Below, one piece after another: positions 1 through 11,462 of a DNA stretch of 64,000 bases. The stretch spans positions 2,728,001 through 2,792,000 of the forward strand of contig JAWHQI010000276.1 in assembly GCA_033032865.1 (NCBI GenBank), written 5' to 3'. Origin of the DNA: Dactylorhiza incarnata. Lineage: Eukaryota; Streptophyta; Magnoliopsida; Asparagales; Orchidaceae. The notes under the pieces were generated by a model. It did no database searches, had not been told where the DNA came from, and saw only the letters and a program-made list of their open reading frames with translations. The position numbers and the translations under genes are program-made. The first letter of the stretch is position 1. Each line of letters starts with the position of its first letter.

Positions 1-286
1 ACTACTGATAGATCGATTCACCTATAGCTGGTCCGAATAAATGACACGGAAATGTTGGTCTTACGATGCAAGAAGGTCCCGCTGGTCAAGGTCCTGTGGA
101 GGAATCATGGTCAGGAGGAGCAAACCTGGCAGCCACTAGACCTGATGTAATAGAAGTATCAAAAACTCTTCGCGTCAGGTATAATTCATTTCTTAAGGGA
201 TGTTGCATTCAATCAATTACGGTAGAAACCCCGCAGGCCTAACCTAAATTTCGGGGATGAAATTTTTATGTTTATGTATTGGGATT
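1..286 (+). mobile_element. 3' internal end of a plus-strand Gypsy element (fragment)
   Basis: No open frame of useful length is present. The stretch near 250-270 (TTTCGGGGATGAAATTTTT) resembles the end of pol and the 3' untranslated segment of chromovirus-type Ty3/Gypsy elements, which commonly carry a sequence like TTTCGAGGACGAAAT just before the polypurine tract. This fits the LTR inferred to begin at 287. The usual long G-rich polypurine tract is missing; only GGGATT precedes the LTR. The assignment rests on that motif and on the LTR model, so it is tentative. Confidence 0.3.
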
Positions 287-468
287 TGTAAAATCCCTCA
301 AATGACTAGACCCATAGAATGGTTTTGTCATGAATAGGTCATGACAAAACCCTAGGAAGCACAAAGAGATCATAAGACCTTAGGCAAGTAGATGAAGACC
401 ACATTAGTCTACAAATAGTGCATCCTAATTATCCAATCTAGGATTGGATTTAGGGCGTCACCATGACT

Positions 469-473
469 CATGA
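469..473. repeat. Target-site duplication CATGA, left of element A
   Basis: CATGA lies directly before the TGAAAAATTT start of the left LTR and recurs at 40199-40203 directly after the right LTR (ending CCCAACA). A 5-bp duplication is the normal Copia integration footprint and proves the two LTRs, 38 kb apart, bound one insertion. Confidence 0.9.
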
Positions 474-2208
474 TGAAAAATTTGGGTTGTTTATAAACTA
501 CACCTAGAGGGGGTTGATTAGGTGTTTTTAGGATTATTTCCTACTTTTAATTTAACTATCACAGCACAAAAGCAATCACAGAAAAACACACAAGATTTAT
601 AGTGGTTCCCTATAAGACAATGTGTCTAGAGGTAGTCAACTGTCCCTCCCACCTATTTAGCAGTGTGCTAGACTAGACAACTTCTCCAACTCAAATATTT
701 TCACTATAAACAGATCTTACAACTCAGGTTCACTCAGAACCGTACCAAACTCAGACTTTACAAGTCTTACAATAACTCAAATCTTCAACAAGATCCTATC
801 AAACTCAGGGTCACGAAGAACCCTACCAACTCAGATCTATCACTAGATCCTACCATCTCAGGCTCACAAAGAACCCTACCAAGTAATACAGAGATGTTGT
901 TGTAGAAGAGAAGACTTCAAGATGAAAGCTTTGAATTACAGATCTTCTACTTCTTCGTGCAACAATAAGCTCAATGATCTTGTGAATCAATGAACCTTTC
1001 TTTAGAATCTTCTATAGACCTTCAGATCACAGCAGCAGTGAGATCTTGTTCTTTTATTGATTCTTTTTTTCTCATCAGGAAGTATGTAAAAGAATAATAC
1101 TTGAGAGAATACTGAGCAAGCCTCTATTGTAGATAAAAATATCTCCTTTTATATTGCTCTACAATTTTGCATAAAACCCCTTGTTGATTATTCCATAATC
1201 AATTTTCTGTTTGAAATGACTTGCATAGTTGGAAATATTTCATCATAATTACTGGCCGTTCTTGGAACTTGCAGAATATAGAAATAATAAATTTCTTCAT
1301 TAAATATTGTGCAACTACTATATTCTGTAAAGAATATATCATTTATCGCTTCTTAAATTGTGCATAATATAGGCGGCGTGCACATTCCAAGAATATCAGT
1401 TTCCAAGAATGTCTGCGCATTAAATGCCGCTATGCAACTTGTCAAGACGATAATAATCCTTCAAGACGATATCATCTTGATCAGTGTAAACGACTGATAT
1501 ACTTCACGACGATTTCGTTGACATACTTCATTCTCCACGACTCTTCTTGATATCTCAACTATATTACTACTTCTTGATGATATCGTCGAGATATGACTTA
1601 GACCTATCTTCAAGTTGATAGACTTTCTTCGGGACGATATCGTCTTAATCTTCAAGATGATATATGGACTTCACACTGATGTTTGTATTCATGAATCTTT
1701 CTTCATGACTTAATGAGTTATTTCTTTTATCCTTCATGACTATACCTTTTCTTCAAGACGATATCGTCGAGACTACTTTGCTTTGTCCACGATAAGCTTT
1801 CTTCAATCTTCAGGACTATACAGTTTCTTCAAGACGGTGTCGTTGAGTCATCTAGACTTAGTCTTTTTCAGCTATAAGGTTTCTTCAACCTTCAAGATTA
1901 TATGTTTGCTTCAAGATGGTATCGTCGAGATATCTAAACTTAGCTTTATCAACGATAAGCTTTCTTCAAGATGATATCGTCGAAACTTTTTCGACGATAT
2001 GATGTCTTTCTCAACGATTCATTTGCTGAGTCTTGAGACGATATTTTACTTAGTGATTTTAAATACTGTTATCGTCTATATACTATAGATGTAGCCTTGA
2101 TGTATCTGTCATAACATGAACTTAAACATCATATAAAAAGCAACTTAGCTTATCTATTCTTGTGTTCCTTCTTCAAATCTAGAGACATTAAAGGCATAAT
2201 AACCAACA
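474..2208 (-). repeat. 3' LTR of element A
   Basis: 1735 bp, homologous end to end with 38550-40198. It carries CTAGAGGGGG near its plus-strand start, the family counterpart of the G tracts in C, I and E1. An array of GACGATATCGTC-type palindromes (for example 1757-1768) fills about 1446-2050. A minus-strand TATA-like box (ATATAAAAGGAG, complement of 1143-1154) lies downstream of that array in the sense of transcription, so the array sits in U3. No coding capacity. Confidence 0.9.
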
Positions 2209-2223
2209 ATCTCCCCCTATTTG
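2209..2223 (-). other. Polypurine tract of element A
   Basis: On the minus strand AAATAGGGGGAGAT abuts the LTR start TGTTGGTTATT. Such tracts prime plus-strand DNA synthesis. A second look-alike, AGAAAGGGGGAGAT, occurs near 4152-4166, as expected for Sireviruses, which often have several polypurine tracts. Confidence 0.8.
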
Positions 2224-2960
2224 AAGAAGCCATAACTTACTAGTATAGATTAGCCTTACTAACAAATATAATCATTGACAATTAATTAGGAATTTAATCA
2301 CTGCATATGTTGATTAAGAACAGTTCAATACATTAACAATATATATTAGGTGCAAAAGTGTAAAGCATAGAAGTGTGCAAGTGATTTCTAGAATCCTTCT
2401 TCTTTAATCCTTCTGAACATCTTTGCCTTTCCCAGATGATCCAACCTTCTAGGATCGCTCAGCTTCAGCCTGTTTCTGCTTTTACCTTTCAAAGTAGTTA
2501 TAGGGGTTAGGGTGATATCTGAGAGGTGCATGTGCAGGTACAGATGTATCTCCCATCTTGATTTTGGTCCAGTAATCCCTTCTGCCAGCCTCACATATTT
2601 CATATTTCTACCATTTCTCTGAGTTGTAGAATGAACCCCTGTCATCTTTTCCCCGCTGGAATAGGGTCCAAGTATTTAGGATGATGCCTCTTCGGCAAGG
2701 GCTCAATTCTTCAAAATTTGGGTTTTTCTTTATCTCTTCCATTCTCCTCCTCTTAGCTTCTTGCTCTTCAGGATCAACATAATGTCTTTTACTTTTCCTG
2801 GCTTGCATACTTCCACTGACAGGCTCATTAGTAAAATACCCTTGATAGCTATCAGGCTCTTGATATTGTTCTAGAGGTACTTCAGTTCTTGCACTTTGAG
2901 AGGGTTCTTCAGGGAGATTGCCTTCAGGAATTGGATATTGATAGGCAATTCCATTGTTAA

Positions 2961-4084
2961 TGTTGGGTTTTTCTAGAACCATACATCAAATGTAGGCGCA
3001 GCAGAAATAAATAGAAACAACCCAAAAAGGTTTGGATCGGCCATGAATGTTGAATCAAGAAGTTAACAAAATGCTAGGTATGAAATTACCTTTGCGGGAT
3101 TGGATCAAATCCAACCTAGATGCTCCACGAGTTGATTCCTGTCGTCGGCTATGCGAGTCCTCACGTAGAATAATGTCTACGTCTCTACAGTGATCCACAC
3201 GAGCCGGGAGAAGAATGACTGCACCTTGAACTTCCACGAACTGCTAGGTTCGCTCCAGGAAGAACACACACGACGACGATCGCCGGAGAGGAGGTCAGCG
3301 GACGCGATTCAGAGACGGCGGAACACTTCCGTCGACTAGGGTTCGTGAGGCGTGAACGGAACTCCTTCCGTCGGCCTTTCTCTTCGTTAGTTATCAGAAC
3401 CCTAAAAACGAAGTCCTATTTATACCCAAAGGATAAACAGCTTCTAGAAGAATCGCTATCCGCAGACCACACATCAGAATAAGGGCTTCTGTTACAATTC
3501 GTCGGAATTCCACGGAAGATCATTCGTCGAGATTTCACTGGACAATCCGACGAATCCGACGAATCAGATCAGACGGCAACATTTGCCGAGAAAATGATCT
3601 CTGTAGCAATTCGTCGAGTCTTCACGGGACAACCCGACGAATCCCGACGAATCCCGACGAATCCCGACGAATCCAGACAGACGACAACATTTTGTCGAAT
3701 GAAGGGTTTCTGTAATAATTCGTCGAGTGTTCACGGGACAATCCGACGAATCCGACGAATCAGATCAGACGGCAACATTTGCCGAGAAAATGATCTCTGT
3801 AACAATTCGTCGAGTCTTCACGGGACAATCCGACGAATCCGACGAATTCTATCCGTGTAAACCCGACGAATCCGACGAATTCTATCCGTGTAAACCCGAC
3901 GAATTCAGACAGCAACAACCTGCTGGATTTCCCCATTCTATATATGGTGATTGGTAACATTTACCAACACAGTCAATCTACCAACTTCTCCACATGCTCT
4001 TATGTGCGACCCTGCAGGCTCATATCGCGTTGGCAGTGAGATTACATGTTTGACCACTTCTATATCACAATGGCAACTCCAACA
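2961..4084 (-). mobile_element. Solo Copia LTR J
   Basis: Plus-strand ends are TGTTGGG...CTCCAACA, flanked by an exact 5-bp TSD GTTAA at 2956-2960 and 4085-4089. There is no internal region, so this is a solo LTR left by LTR-LTR recombination. In minus sense its first 130 bp resemble the LTR of element D (shared blocks GATATGAGCCT and GGGTCGCACATAA), and lengths agree (1124 versus 1117 bp). A TATA box (TATAAATAG, complement of 3416-3424) is preceded in sense by an array of TTCGTCGA and CCGACGAAT units at about 3500-3905. Confidence 0.82.
3500..3905. repeat. TTCGTCGA/CGACGAAT array in LTR J
   Basis: Multiple copies of TTCGTCGA and its complement-type word CCGACGAATCC lie in larger imperfect repeats that also contain GAGAAAATGATCTCTGTA (two copies, about 3586 and 3785). 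The array is immediately upstream of J's TATA box in the sense of transcription. The word is the same as in the LTRs of D and C. Confidence 0.8.
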
Positions 4085-4201
4085 GTTAATAGGTTCAAGA
4101 TCCATAGAGAACCTTACTTCATTTGCTAGCCACATGGCATGATGGCTTGAAATTATCTCCCCCTTTCTGGCTTCTGAAAATATGTCTTTAGAGAGGTATG
4201 C

Positions 4202-5808
4202 CTAAAAAGCCTGAAGTTGTCTACTCAGAATATTATTCAGATTTCCAATAGCATCCATAAGTGCACCTTGAGATGCTCTAACAGTTTGAGTGAAGGAATT
4301 AGAAAGCTGATCTTGGGTTACTTGCCATTGATGCTGTAGAGTTTCACCTACATTTTCTACTAGCTCTTGAGCGACCTGAGCTGAAGATGATATTCTCTGA
4401 AGTACATTGTTGATGGCATCTTCAAAATCATTAAAGGCCACATCTTGATTGTGTATGATAGACTGTTTATTGTCTCTCAGAGTAATCAATCTATCAAGCA
4501 CAATGTTCAGTTGATGTCCAATGAGATAAGTGGCTTGATTGATGTTGGCTATTTCAGTCCCTGTATTGGCCACAGTATTGGCAGCAGTCTAATACACATT
4601 TGTGTTTTGATGATTTAGGTGAATAATATCTTCTTGTAGGATATCTATTCTAGCAGATAGATCATTTCTGCAACTTGTAACAGCCTGATTGACATATGAT
4701 TCAAATTGTTCTCTTTTTCTAAATAATATACCTTCCATTTGAAACATGAACTCAGTTGATGGAACTGTGGGAACTGTGCTGGGTAGAGGATGGTGTTCAT
4801 CTTCTATTCATTGAGGTGAAGGCAGCATGGTGGATTTACCAGTATTCCCCCCTTCTATTGGTGCAGGGGTTTGAGAGGGATGTTCATATTCTTCTCCTTC
4901 TGAGTGTATAATCATTTCATTATTAAGAAAATCATTCAAGGACCACTGCTTGGGTCTTTCTCAGATTCTTCTAAGTCTATATGCAAAATGGCTTCTGAAT
5001 CAGGTAGCTGCTTATGTCCTGGATTCACCTCCTCTTGAGGGGTTGGAGCATTGGCCGTCTTAGGGGTATCTTCTCTCAGAGGCTCCCCCTCAATATGAGT
5101 CGGGGGTTCCTGAGTAACTATAGAAGCTAGGGCAGGGCTCATTGACCCTTGAGCAACTTGCAGTGAGGGTTCACCTGCCTCCTTCTTGGTGAATTTCTTT
5201 TCCCACCTGCTCACTGTTTTTACATCTACCTTTTTGAGATAGTGAAGAGGGGTAGATTCTAAAATTTTGAGAAGATGAGGGATGCAATTCCTGAAATATA
5301 GAGATAAGATTATTCCAAAGTTTGGAGATCTTATGTGTTCAGTGATCATTTCAAACACAAGCTTTCCCAAGTTAGTCCTTTTGTTCAGGATCACTATGAC
5401 CATTATCTCAAACATCCCTTTGGATACTCGATCATGTGAACCTATCTTACATATCAGCACTTTCCCAATGATATCTGTAAGTAATTTGCCTTGCATTTTC
5501 ATGTGCATTCTCTGCAAGCTGCCATAGGGTTTAGTTTCAAAACCGCACCATTTCAATCCTTCATAGATATCTGCCTATGTGATCTCTTCTTCTGTCTCAT
5601 CCTTTTCAAAAGCAGTGAGTTGTAGTACGTGGGACAAACTGTCTGCAGTCACTCGAAGTTGTTGGCCAGCCACGACAGTAAGAATTTCCCTTTCAGACTT
5701 ATGGAATTCAGCGTTTTCATAAAATGTTGAGACGGCAAAGTTATAAAGACTGGTCGGCTCAGTGTGGATGTATTCTAGTTCAGATGTGTACAGTAGGGTT
5801 ATGGCCAT
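4202..5808 (-). pseudogene. Env-like ORF region of element A (broken)
   Basis: Three minus-strand open pieces (5575-5808, 4936-5556, 4202-4573) follow RNase H in element A, where Sireviruses carry an extra 'envelope-like' ORF. The first two pieces look like the plant retroelement protein domain of unknown function often found at this position, with an Ile/Leu-rich globular part followed by a Pro/Glu/Ser-rich acidic tail. The third piece is heptad-like and Gln/Asn-rich, likely coiled coil. Stops and shifts separate the pieces (4574-4935 has no usable frame). The function of such ORFs is unknown; I see no signal peptide or clear membrane segment. The assignment is mainly by position. Confidence 0.5.
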
Positions 5809-6639
5809 ATATAGATCCTCTTCAGTCTTCTCAAAGCCCCTTTCAGAAGTTCTCCACCAGAAGGTATTTTCTTTTCATTCTTTTTAGGCGCCATTCCGTT
5901 ATCAGAGACTCGTCGGAAGGAAAAAACTTGAAGGAAGGATTCGAGGGTATCGTTTGTGCGTGATTTCTATGCTTACACAATGTCTAATATATAGAATAAT
6001 GCATTGGGAAGACAAAGGGGCGCGTACTTATTTAAATCCTCCCGTATCGTTTTGAGAATCCCGTAATTGCGGCGCAATAATGATGTTGTCATGTCCTATG
6101 ATGTCATTTTGTCGGTCTGGATTGGGCTTTGTCATCGAGAGTGTCGTCGAGATGTCTATATTCTTGTCATTGTAATTACTTCAGCTTTGTCATTGAGATG
6201 CCAGTACTGTCATCGAGACTTGGATGTTGTCGTCGAGACTTGGATGTTGTCGTCGAGACTTCATCAATGTCGTCGATATCAATTAAGACGATATTCTTTG
6301 TGAAGTTATTTTCCTCTAGAAGACTTAAAGTTATGCCTTGTGGTGTTCCTATCTTCAAAAAACTAAGATTGTCAGATCACTTTAGGTGGACTTTGTGTGA
6401 GATCCAACCCATTATCAAATTATTGCACACCTACTAAAAAGGGTACATAATTGATTCAACATGCCCAATTTAAGAACTTAACATGCCCAATTCAATTTTG
6501 AATTGATTGAACTTAGACTCATCAAGGGGCTAAGTGAAAATGTCAGTTATCTGCCACTCTGTATTAACATACTCAAGGCAGATGTCCTCCTTTTCTACAT
6601 GCTCCCTAATGAAATGATATCTAATTTCAATATGTTTTG
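5809..6639 (-). other. Pol to env-like spacer of element A with CGTCGAGAC repeats
   Basis: No gene is seen. About 6085-6300 holds repeated GTCGTCGAGAC / GTCATCGAGAC words, including a 20-bp unit (TTGGATGTTGTCGTCGAGAC) repeated in tandem near 6220-6260. The same core occurs in A's LTR, so the LTR word is also present inside the element. The right part (6440-6640) is the degraded tail of RNase H. Confidence 0.6.
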
Positions 6640-7141
6640 TTATACCTGTGTCACAGGATTTTTGGCAATGGAAATGACACTTGAGGAATCACAAAAGAGG
6701 GGTGTTCTCTTAATGTGCAAATTGTAATCCTCTAATTGGTGTTGAATCCACAGGAGTTGTGCAAAGCAACTATCAACTGAAATATATTCTGATTCAGTTG
6801 TGGAAATAGCAACGATGTTTTTCTTTTTACTACTCCAAGACACAAGCCTTCTCCCAAGAACTGATAAGATCCTGAAGTGCTTTTTCTGTCCTCTTTGCAC
6901 CCAGCAAAGTCTGCATTAGAATAGCCACACAGCTCAAAATCATATGACTCAGGATACCAGAGCCCCAAATTTGGAGTACCCTTCAGATATCTCAAAATTC
7001 TTTTCACAGCCGAGTAATGAGATTCTTTGGGGTTCACATGATATCTTGCATAGACACATGTAGCAAACATAATGTATGACATACTAGCAGTGAGGTAGAG
7101 CAATGAGCCAATTATGCTTCTATACTTGGACACATTATAGG
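6640..7141 (-). pseudogene. RT C-terminus and RNase H of element A
   Basis: The minus-strand frame from 7133 shows the Copia RT connection (YRSIIGSLLYL), the KRILRYLKGT motif and the start of RNase H (SNADFAGCKEDRKSTSG). A shift near 6890 moves RNase H to the frame at 6640-6900, which has the STTESEYISV motif and FCDSSS. The first strand residue of RNase H is Asn-Ala-Asp rather than Asp-Ala-Asp. The right end at 7141 is the exact insertion point of element C; the coding sequence resumes at 16358. Confidence 0.8.
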
Positions 7142-7146
7142 GTTTC
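7142..7146. repeat. Target-site duplication GTTTC of element C
   Basis: GTTTC at 7142-7146 recurs at 16353-16357, directly outside the LTR ends of element C. Joining the flanks restores the RT to RNase H reading direction of element A. Confidence 0.92.
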
Positions 7147-8864
7147 TGAAAGTAACCTCTGATAGAAGTTGAAAGTGAGGTTTAGATCTTAAATTTACTC
7201 TAGAGGGGGGGGGGGGTGAATAGAGTATTAAAAAGTTTTTCACTTATTTTTATAGCGGAGTTAAAATAGTGATACTTATATGTGTATAACAGAGTGAGTT
7301 ATAAAAACAAATTAGAACAAAACACAGCACAAAAAAATAAACACAAACACAGAAGACGCAAGGATTTATAGTAGTTCCCCAATAAACCTGGGTACATCTA
7401 CTCTTCTACCACCCTTGGTAGGATTCTACTAGGTTTTTGATCAGGTGCCCTATCACCAATGGAGTTTTGATCAGGTGTCCAAACACCAATGAGCTTTTGA
7501 TCAGGTGCTCAAACCAACCACAGGTTTTTGATCAGGTGCCCTGCCACCAAGGGGTTAAATTTTGAAGGGAGTTAGAACTCTGTACAAGATGGGATAAAGA
7601 GGGTTATGAAGTTCTTCTTTGTCAATAATCTGAGAGAAGACTAGTGGATTTGTTGATGTAAAGCTCCCCATGTCTGATAGAAAATAGTTGACAGTTGAGG
7701 ATGGAGCTTTCTCTTGAATGTAGATCTTCCTTGATAGCTGATGAATTTGAGAGACAAAGGTTTCTCAGATTATTGTTGCTCTTGAATATTTTGAACTTGC
7801 AGCAAAATACTGAGAGAATAATGTTGATGTTCTCAGCGAATGAAAGGGTGCTGCTGTAGAAGATGAAGATCTACAAGCCTTTTCTTTTTCTTCCTGTATT
7901 TCTTTTTCTCGACTGTTTCTTCCTCTCTTCTTCCTATCTTGCTGAACTGATGTTATCTTATTCTTCTTCCTTTTTCCTTTCTGAATATCTGACTGATTTG
8001 AAATCAAATCTCTTTAATTAAGGAATAAAATATTCTGAAGAGATATTCTTGGAACTGCAATCTGATTAAACATTAATGCCTTTTCCTTTTTCATGAAAGT
8101 GTCCTTTTTCAAAATGTGTCAACGACCACTTTCTCGAAATAAGAGAATAATAAAAGGAAAGATAATATCCTTGACTTATCTGATAGGAATAGATCCGTTG
8201 CTGAAAGTTTATCTGAGTTCAAAGAATAGAATAAAACTGATCCTTCTGAAATTAACAAGCTGTAGAGAACCTTTCGTCGACCTGAGAACTGAGTTCGTCG
8301 AACTGAATGTTGGAGTTCGTCGAACTGAACATCTGTTGCTGATTCGTCGAACACAATCTGGAGTTCATCGATCTCAAGCTGGAGGTCGTCGAACTGAGAG
8401 ATAAAATCTGATAAGCTAGCTAGAATATTGAATTCGTCGAGCTGAGAAGAACTTTTGTCAATCTAAACATCTTGATACTTATTCGTCGAGCGCAACGCTG
8501 AGTTCATCGAACGCAGAATGAAGTTCGTCGAACTGAAGAGATAAACTGCTGGACTGGCTGGAGAACTGAGTGCGTCGAGCTGGAGAGCAAGTTCATCGAA
8601 CGCAGAGAGAAGTTAGATGAATGCAGAATAGAGTTCGTCGAACACAGAACCTTGGCAAGTTCGTCGAACTGGCGCATGCCGTTCGTCGAACGCAGGATGG
8701 AGTTCGTCGAATGTAGTATGGAGTTCGTCGAACATAGAAACTTGATCTTTTCCTAAGTTCTAACAACCTAAAACCTTGACCCTTAGGCTATACAATGGGG
8801 TCAACTTAGTCCTAGTCAACAGATAGTGATCCTAGCCCAAATCAGTAATAGGGTTTTTTCAACA
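7147..8864 (-). repeat. 3' LTR of element C
   Basis: Starts TGAAAGTAA and ends TTCAACA on the plus strand; colinear with 14635-16352. A run of 12 G (7205-7216) lies after CTCTAGA; the partner LTR has 21 G. Four direct copies of TTTTGATCAGGTG occur at about 7436-7540. An array of TTCGTCGAAC words occupies about 8270-8745. No coding. Confidence 0.93.
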
Positions 8865-8878
8865 ATCTCCCCCTATTT
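8865..8878 (-). other. Polypurine tract of element C
   Basis: On the minus strand AAATAGGGGGAGAT is directly followed by the LTR start TGTTGAAA. It is the same tract sequence as in element A. Confidence 0.85.
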
Positions 8879-9430
8879 GGGTTAGGACACTATTTGACAA
8901 AATCAAATAATAAAAATAAACAACAAAACAACAGAGCATATATATCTAACAGATTTTAAACATTTCAACAGATATAAAATATGATACTCTGAGTTTTGAA
9001 ATTTTACATTGAAAACAGAAATAATAAAAACAAATAATCAGAACCTTTTGTCTTTCTCTGAAGGGACTTGAATGTGTTTTGCCTTTCAAATTCTTGCTTT
9101 TTGAATTCTGACATTGTAGAGAACTGAAATAAATCCTTGCCTTCAGCTTTTGCTTTTGTTGATCTGAGCTGTAGCAATAACTGGAACAGCTTTGTTGAAT
9201 CTGAATCTGAATTTTCCAGCTTTTGCTTTTGTCAAAAATTGTATCTGCTATATCAAAAAAAAATTATTTCTGAATCTGCATTTGCATCTGTCATATCTGA
9301 ATCTTCAAACTGAAACTGCTGGAGCTTCTTCAAATAACTGAAACCTATCATAAAGGAGCTTCTTCATCAAGAACTAATTTTTGCTTCTTCATACAGTATC
9401 TCCCCTTGAAACTTGAGCTTCTACATAAGG

Positions 9431-9553
9431 CATCTCCCCCTATCAAAAAGGAAAGCATCTCCCCCTATCAAAAAGGAAAGCATCTCCCCCTATTAAAAAG
9501 GAAAGCATCTCCCCCTATCAAAAAGGAGCTTCTTCAAAACATCTCCCCCTGCC
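9431..9553 (-). repeat. Tandem array of polypurine tracts (25-bp unit)
   Basis: Unit starts CATCTCCCCCTATC on the plus strand and recurs at 9431, 9456, 9481 and 9506, exactly 25 bp apart, with a fifth CATCTCCCCCT at 9541. On the coding (minus) strand each is AGGGGGAGATG, near-identical to the polypurine tract at 8865. Multiple polypurine tracts are a known Sirevirus feature; regular tandem spacing is notable here. Confidence 0.9.
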
Positions 9554-9934
9554 TAGTTTCAGGAAGACCTGGAGCTAGGCCCCTAGAAGAAGGGACAGTT
9601 GTATAGGAGGTAGGGAAGGATGCAATTTTTTTGAAGAAATATTGCCATTGTTCTTGCAAAAGAAAAAAAGATCAAGTGCAAAGGAACTGGAAAGGAGAAG
9701 CAATTTCTGTAGGCCTAAAGATAAAATGAAATAAAAGATTTGATTATAATGAAAGAGATCAGAAGTCGAAAAGACTTGCTTTCGTCAGACAGCGTTCGAC
9801 GAAAATTTATTTTTCATTGATCTCAGTTCGATGAACGAGCTTGTTTTTGTCGATCCCTGGATCTAATAGATATCATCTCAGCGGTTTGGTCTCAGCGGAT
9901 CCAGACAGCTTCTCAGCGGCCCAAGGCCTTGTCT

Positions 9935-10045
9935 TAGCAGTTCAGCTGAGATTAATAGCTTGTCTCAGCTGTTCAGTTGAGACTGAGAGTTTGTCTCAGC
10001 TGTTTTGTTGAGACTGAGAGCTTGTCTCAGCTGCTTAGACAGCAA
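9935..10045. repeat. GTCTCAGCTG / GTTGAGACTGAG array
   Basis: About three imperfect copies of a roughly 35-bp unit contain TTGTCTCAGCTG then GTTGAGACTGAGAG, which can pair as hairpins. A looser extension with TCTCAGCGG words runs left to about 9875. It sits between RNase H and the polypurine array of element C. Confidence 0.7.
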
Positions 10046-10269
10046 ACCAACTGAACTTAATTCACACAGTGAGGGATAAATAAAATATATAAATTTTTTT
10101 AATTGATTGAATCTATGTGTAAGTCAGTAGGAATAAATTGTAGGCAAATTTTATTTTTATCCACATTATCTCTGATAAAGTGGTGTCTAATTTCTATGTG
10201 TTTAGTCCTACTATGGAGTACTAGATTTTGTAATATCGATATTGCACTAGTATTGTCACAAAATATATT

Positions 10270-10563
10270 TTATTTATTTAGATTGATACCATAATCTAGA
10301 AGTTGATTTTGTATCCACAATATTTGTGAGCAGCAACTGCCTACAACAATATATTCTGCTTTAGCTGTTGATGTAGACACAAATATTTGTTTCTTACAAA
10401 ACCAAGACACAAGCCTATCACCAAGAAATTGACAAGTTCCCGATGTGCTTTTCCTGTCTACTCTGCATCCAGCATAATCAGAATCTGAGAATCTAGTTAA
10501 TTCAAATTCTGAAGCTGTTGGATACCAGAGTCGTAGATTTGGACAACCCTTTATATATCTCAA
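10270..10563 (-). pseudogene. RNase H of element C
   Basis: The minus-strand frame shows RYIKGCPNL, the SDSDYAGCRVDRKSTSG motif with the first catalytic Asp residues, and STAKAEYIV where Copia RNase H normally has TEAEY (the Glu is retained). The frame breaks after NLNK; the expected FCDN motif continues in another frame just left of 10270. A second break separates it from the RT at about 10570-10660. It would degrade the RNA of RNA:DNA hybrids during reverse transcription. Confidence 0.8.
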
Positions 10564-10658
10564 AATTCATTTTAGTAAAAACAGGTGAGATTCTTTAGGG
10601 TTAACTTGGAACCTAGCACAAATACATGTAGCAAACATTATGTCAGGTCTACTAGCTG

Positions 10659-11462
10659 TTAAGTAAATAGTGAGCCAACAATTGCTCTATATACTTTCTG
10701 ATCAACAGGTTTCCCTGATTCATCAGTATCAACAACAACATTGGAGGGCATGGGTGTTTTCATGGTGGAAGCATCAGTCATACCAAATCTTTTCACTAAT
10801 TCCTTAGCATACTTGGATTGTGAAATGAATATGCCATTTGGAGTTTGCTTCACTTGAAGACCAATGAAGTAAGATAACTCACCCATACTACTCATTTCAA
10901 ATTTAGATTGCATTAGGTCAGAAAACCTTTTGCATAGATTTGAATCAGTAGAGCCAAAAATAATATCATCTACATAAATTTGAACTAGTAATGATTTATT
11001 TTTATGTATCCTGAAAAATAAGGTTTTATCAATAGAGCCCCTACAGAACTTGTTCTCCAAAAGAAAATTAGCTAAGGTCTCATACCATGCTCTAGGAGCT
11101 TGCTTGAGACCATAGAGAGCTTTATTAAGCTTAAATACATAAGAAGAGTGAGTTGGAAAGATAAAACCTGGTGGTTGTTCCTCATAGACTTCTTCTTTGA
11201 TGTCTCCATTCAGAAAAGCATTCTTCACATCCATCTGATATACCTTGAACTTCTTGAATACAACAAATGCAAGAAAAATACTTATAGCTTCAAGTCTAGC
11301 AATAAGAGCAAAGGTTTGATCAAAATCAATTCCTTCTTCCTGAGAATATCCTTGGGCTACTAATCTTGCTTTATTTCTGATGATTATGCCTTGATCATCT
11401 AGCTTGTTCCTGAAGACCCACTTGGTGCCAATGACTGGATGGCCTTTTGGTCTTGGAACCTA
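10659..11462 (-). pseudogene. Reverse transcriptase of element C
   Basis: The frame is open on the minus strand from about 11462 to 10659. It begins with the [14 protein letters not shown] block, then [28 protein letters not shown] with a catalytic Asp, [13 protein letters not shown], and [10 protein letters not shown], whose YVDD holds the two other catalytic Asp residues. All RT motifs look intact. A TAG follows VWD just upstream (about 11463) and a stop or shift ends the frame in GSLFT, so the domain is cut off from its neighbours although well conserved. Confidence 0.88.

Larger units (their letters stand above)
2388..4135 (-). pseudogene. Unrecognised small downstream ORF of element A, split by solo LTR J
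   Basis: A minus-strand frame starts at ATG 4135, runs to 4085, is interrupted by J, and resumes at 2960. Removing J and one GTTAA copy makes the frame continuous down to 2608. A frameshift near 2640 then switches to an overlapping frame ending at 2388. The product would be basic and polar, with a Lys/Arg-rich stretch in the middle and many Pro, Glu and Gln. It lies after the env-like ORF and a polypurine-like tract. I do not recognise a domain. Continuity of the frame across J shows J interrupted it, not that it is functional. Confidence 0.45.
8879..10269 (-). other. 3' noncoding region of element C
   Basis: No gene is seen over 1.4 kb. Contents are T-rich sequence with repeated CTGAATCTGAATTT-type words (9180-9310), a tandem polypurine-tract array (9431-9550), scattered TTCGTCAG/TTCGACGAA words (9780-9830), and a CTCAGCTG palindromic array (9935-10045). 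The left part of RNase H is degraded into 10100-10270. Confidence 0.7.

Noticed and set aside
483..2208. Element A LTR starting at TGGGTTG (483)
   Set aside because: The 5-bp flanks would not match; starting at 474 (TGAAAAATTT) gives exact CATGA duplications and the normal two-base gap to the primer site.
2983..3969. Shorter boundaries for solo LTR J (TGTTGGG...ACCAACA at 3969)
   Set aside because: Flanks of that version do not match, whereas 2961-4084 gives an exact GTTAA duplication and full resemblance to the D LTR start.
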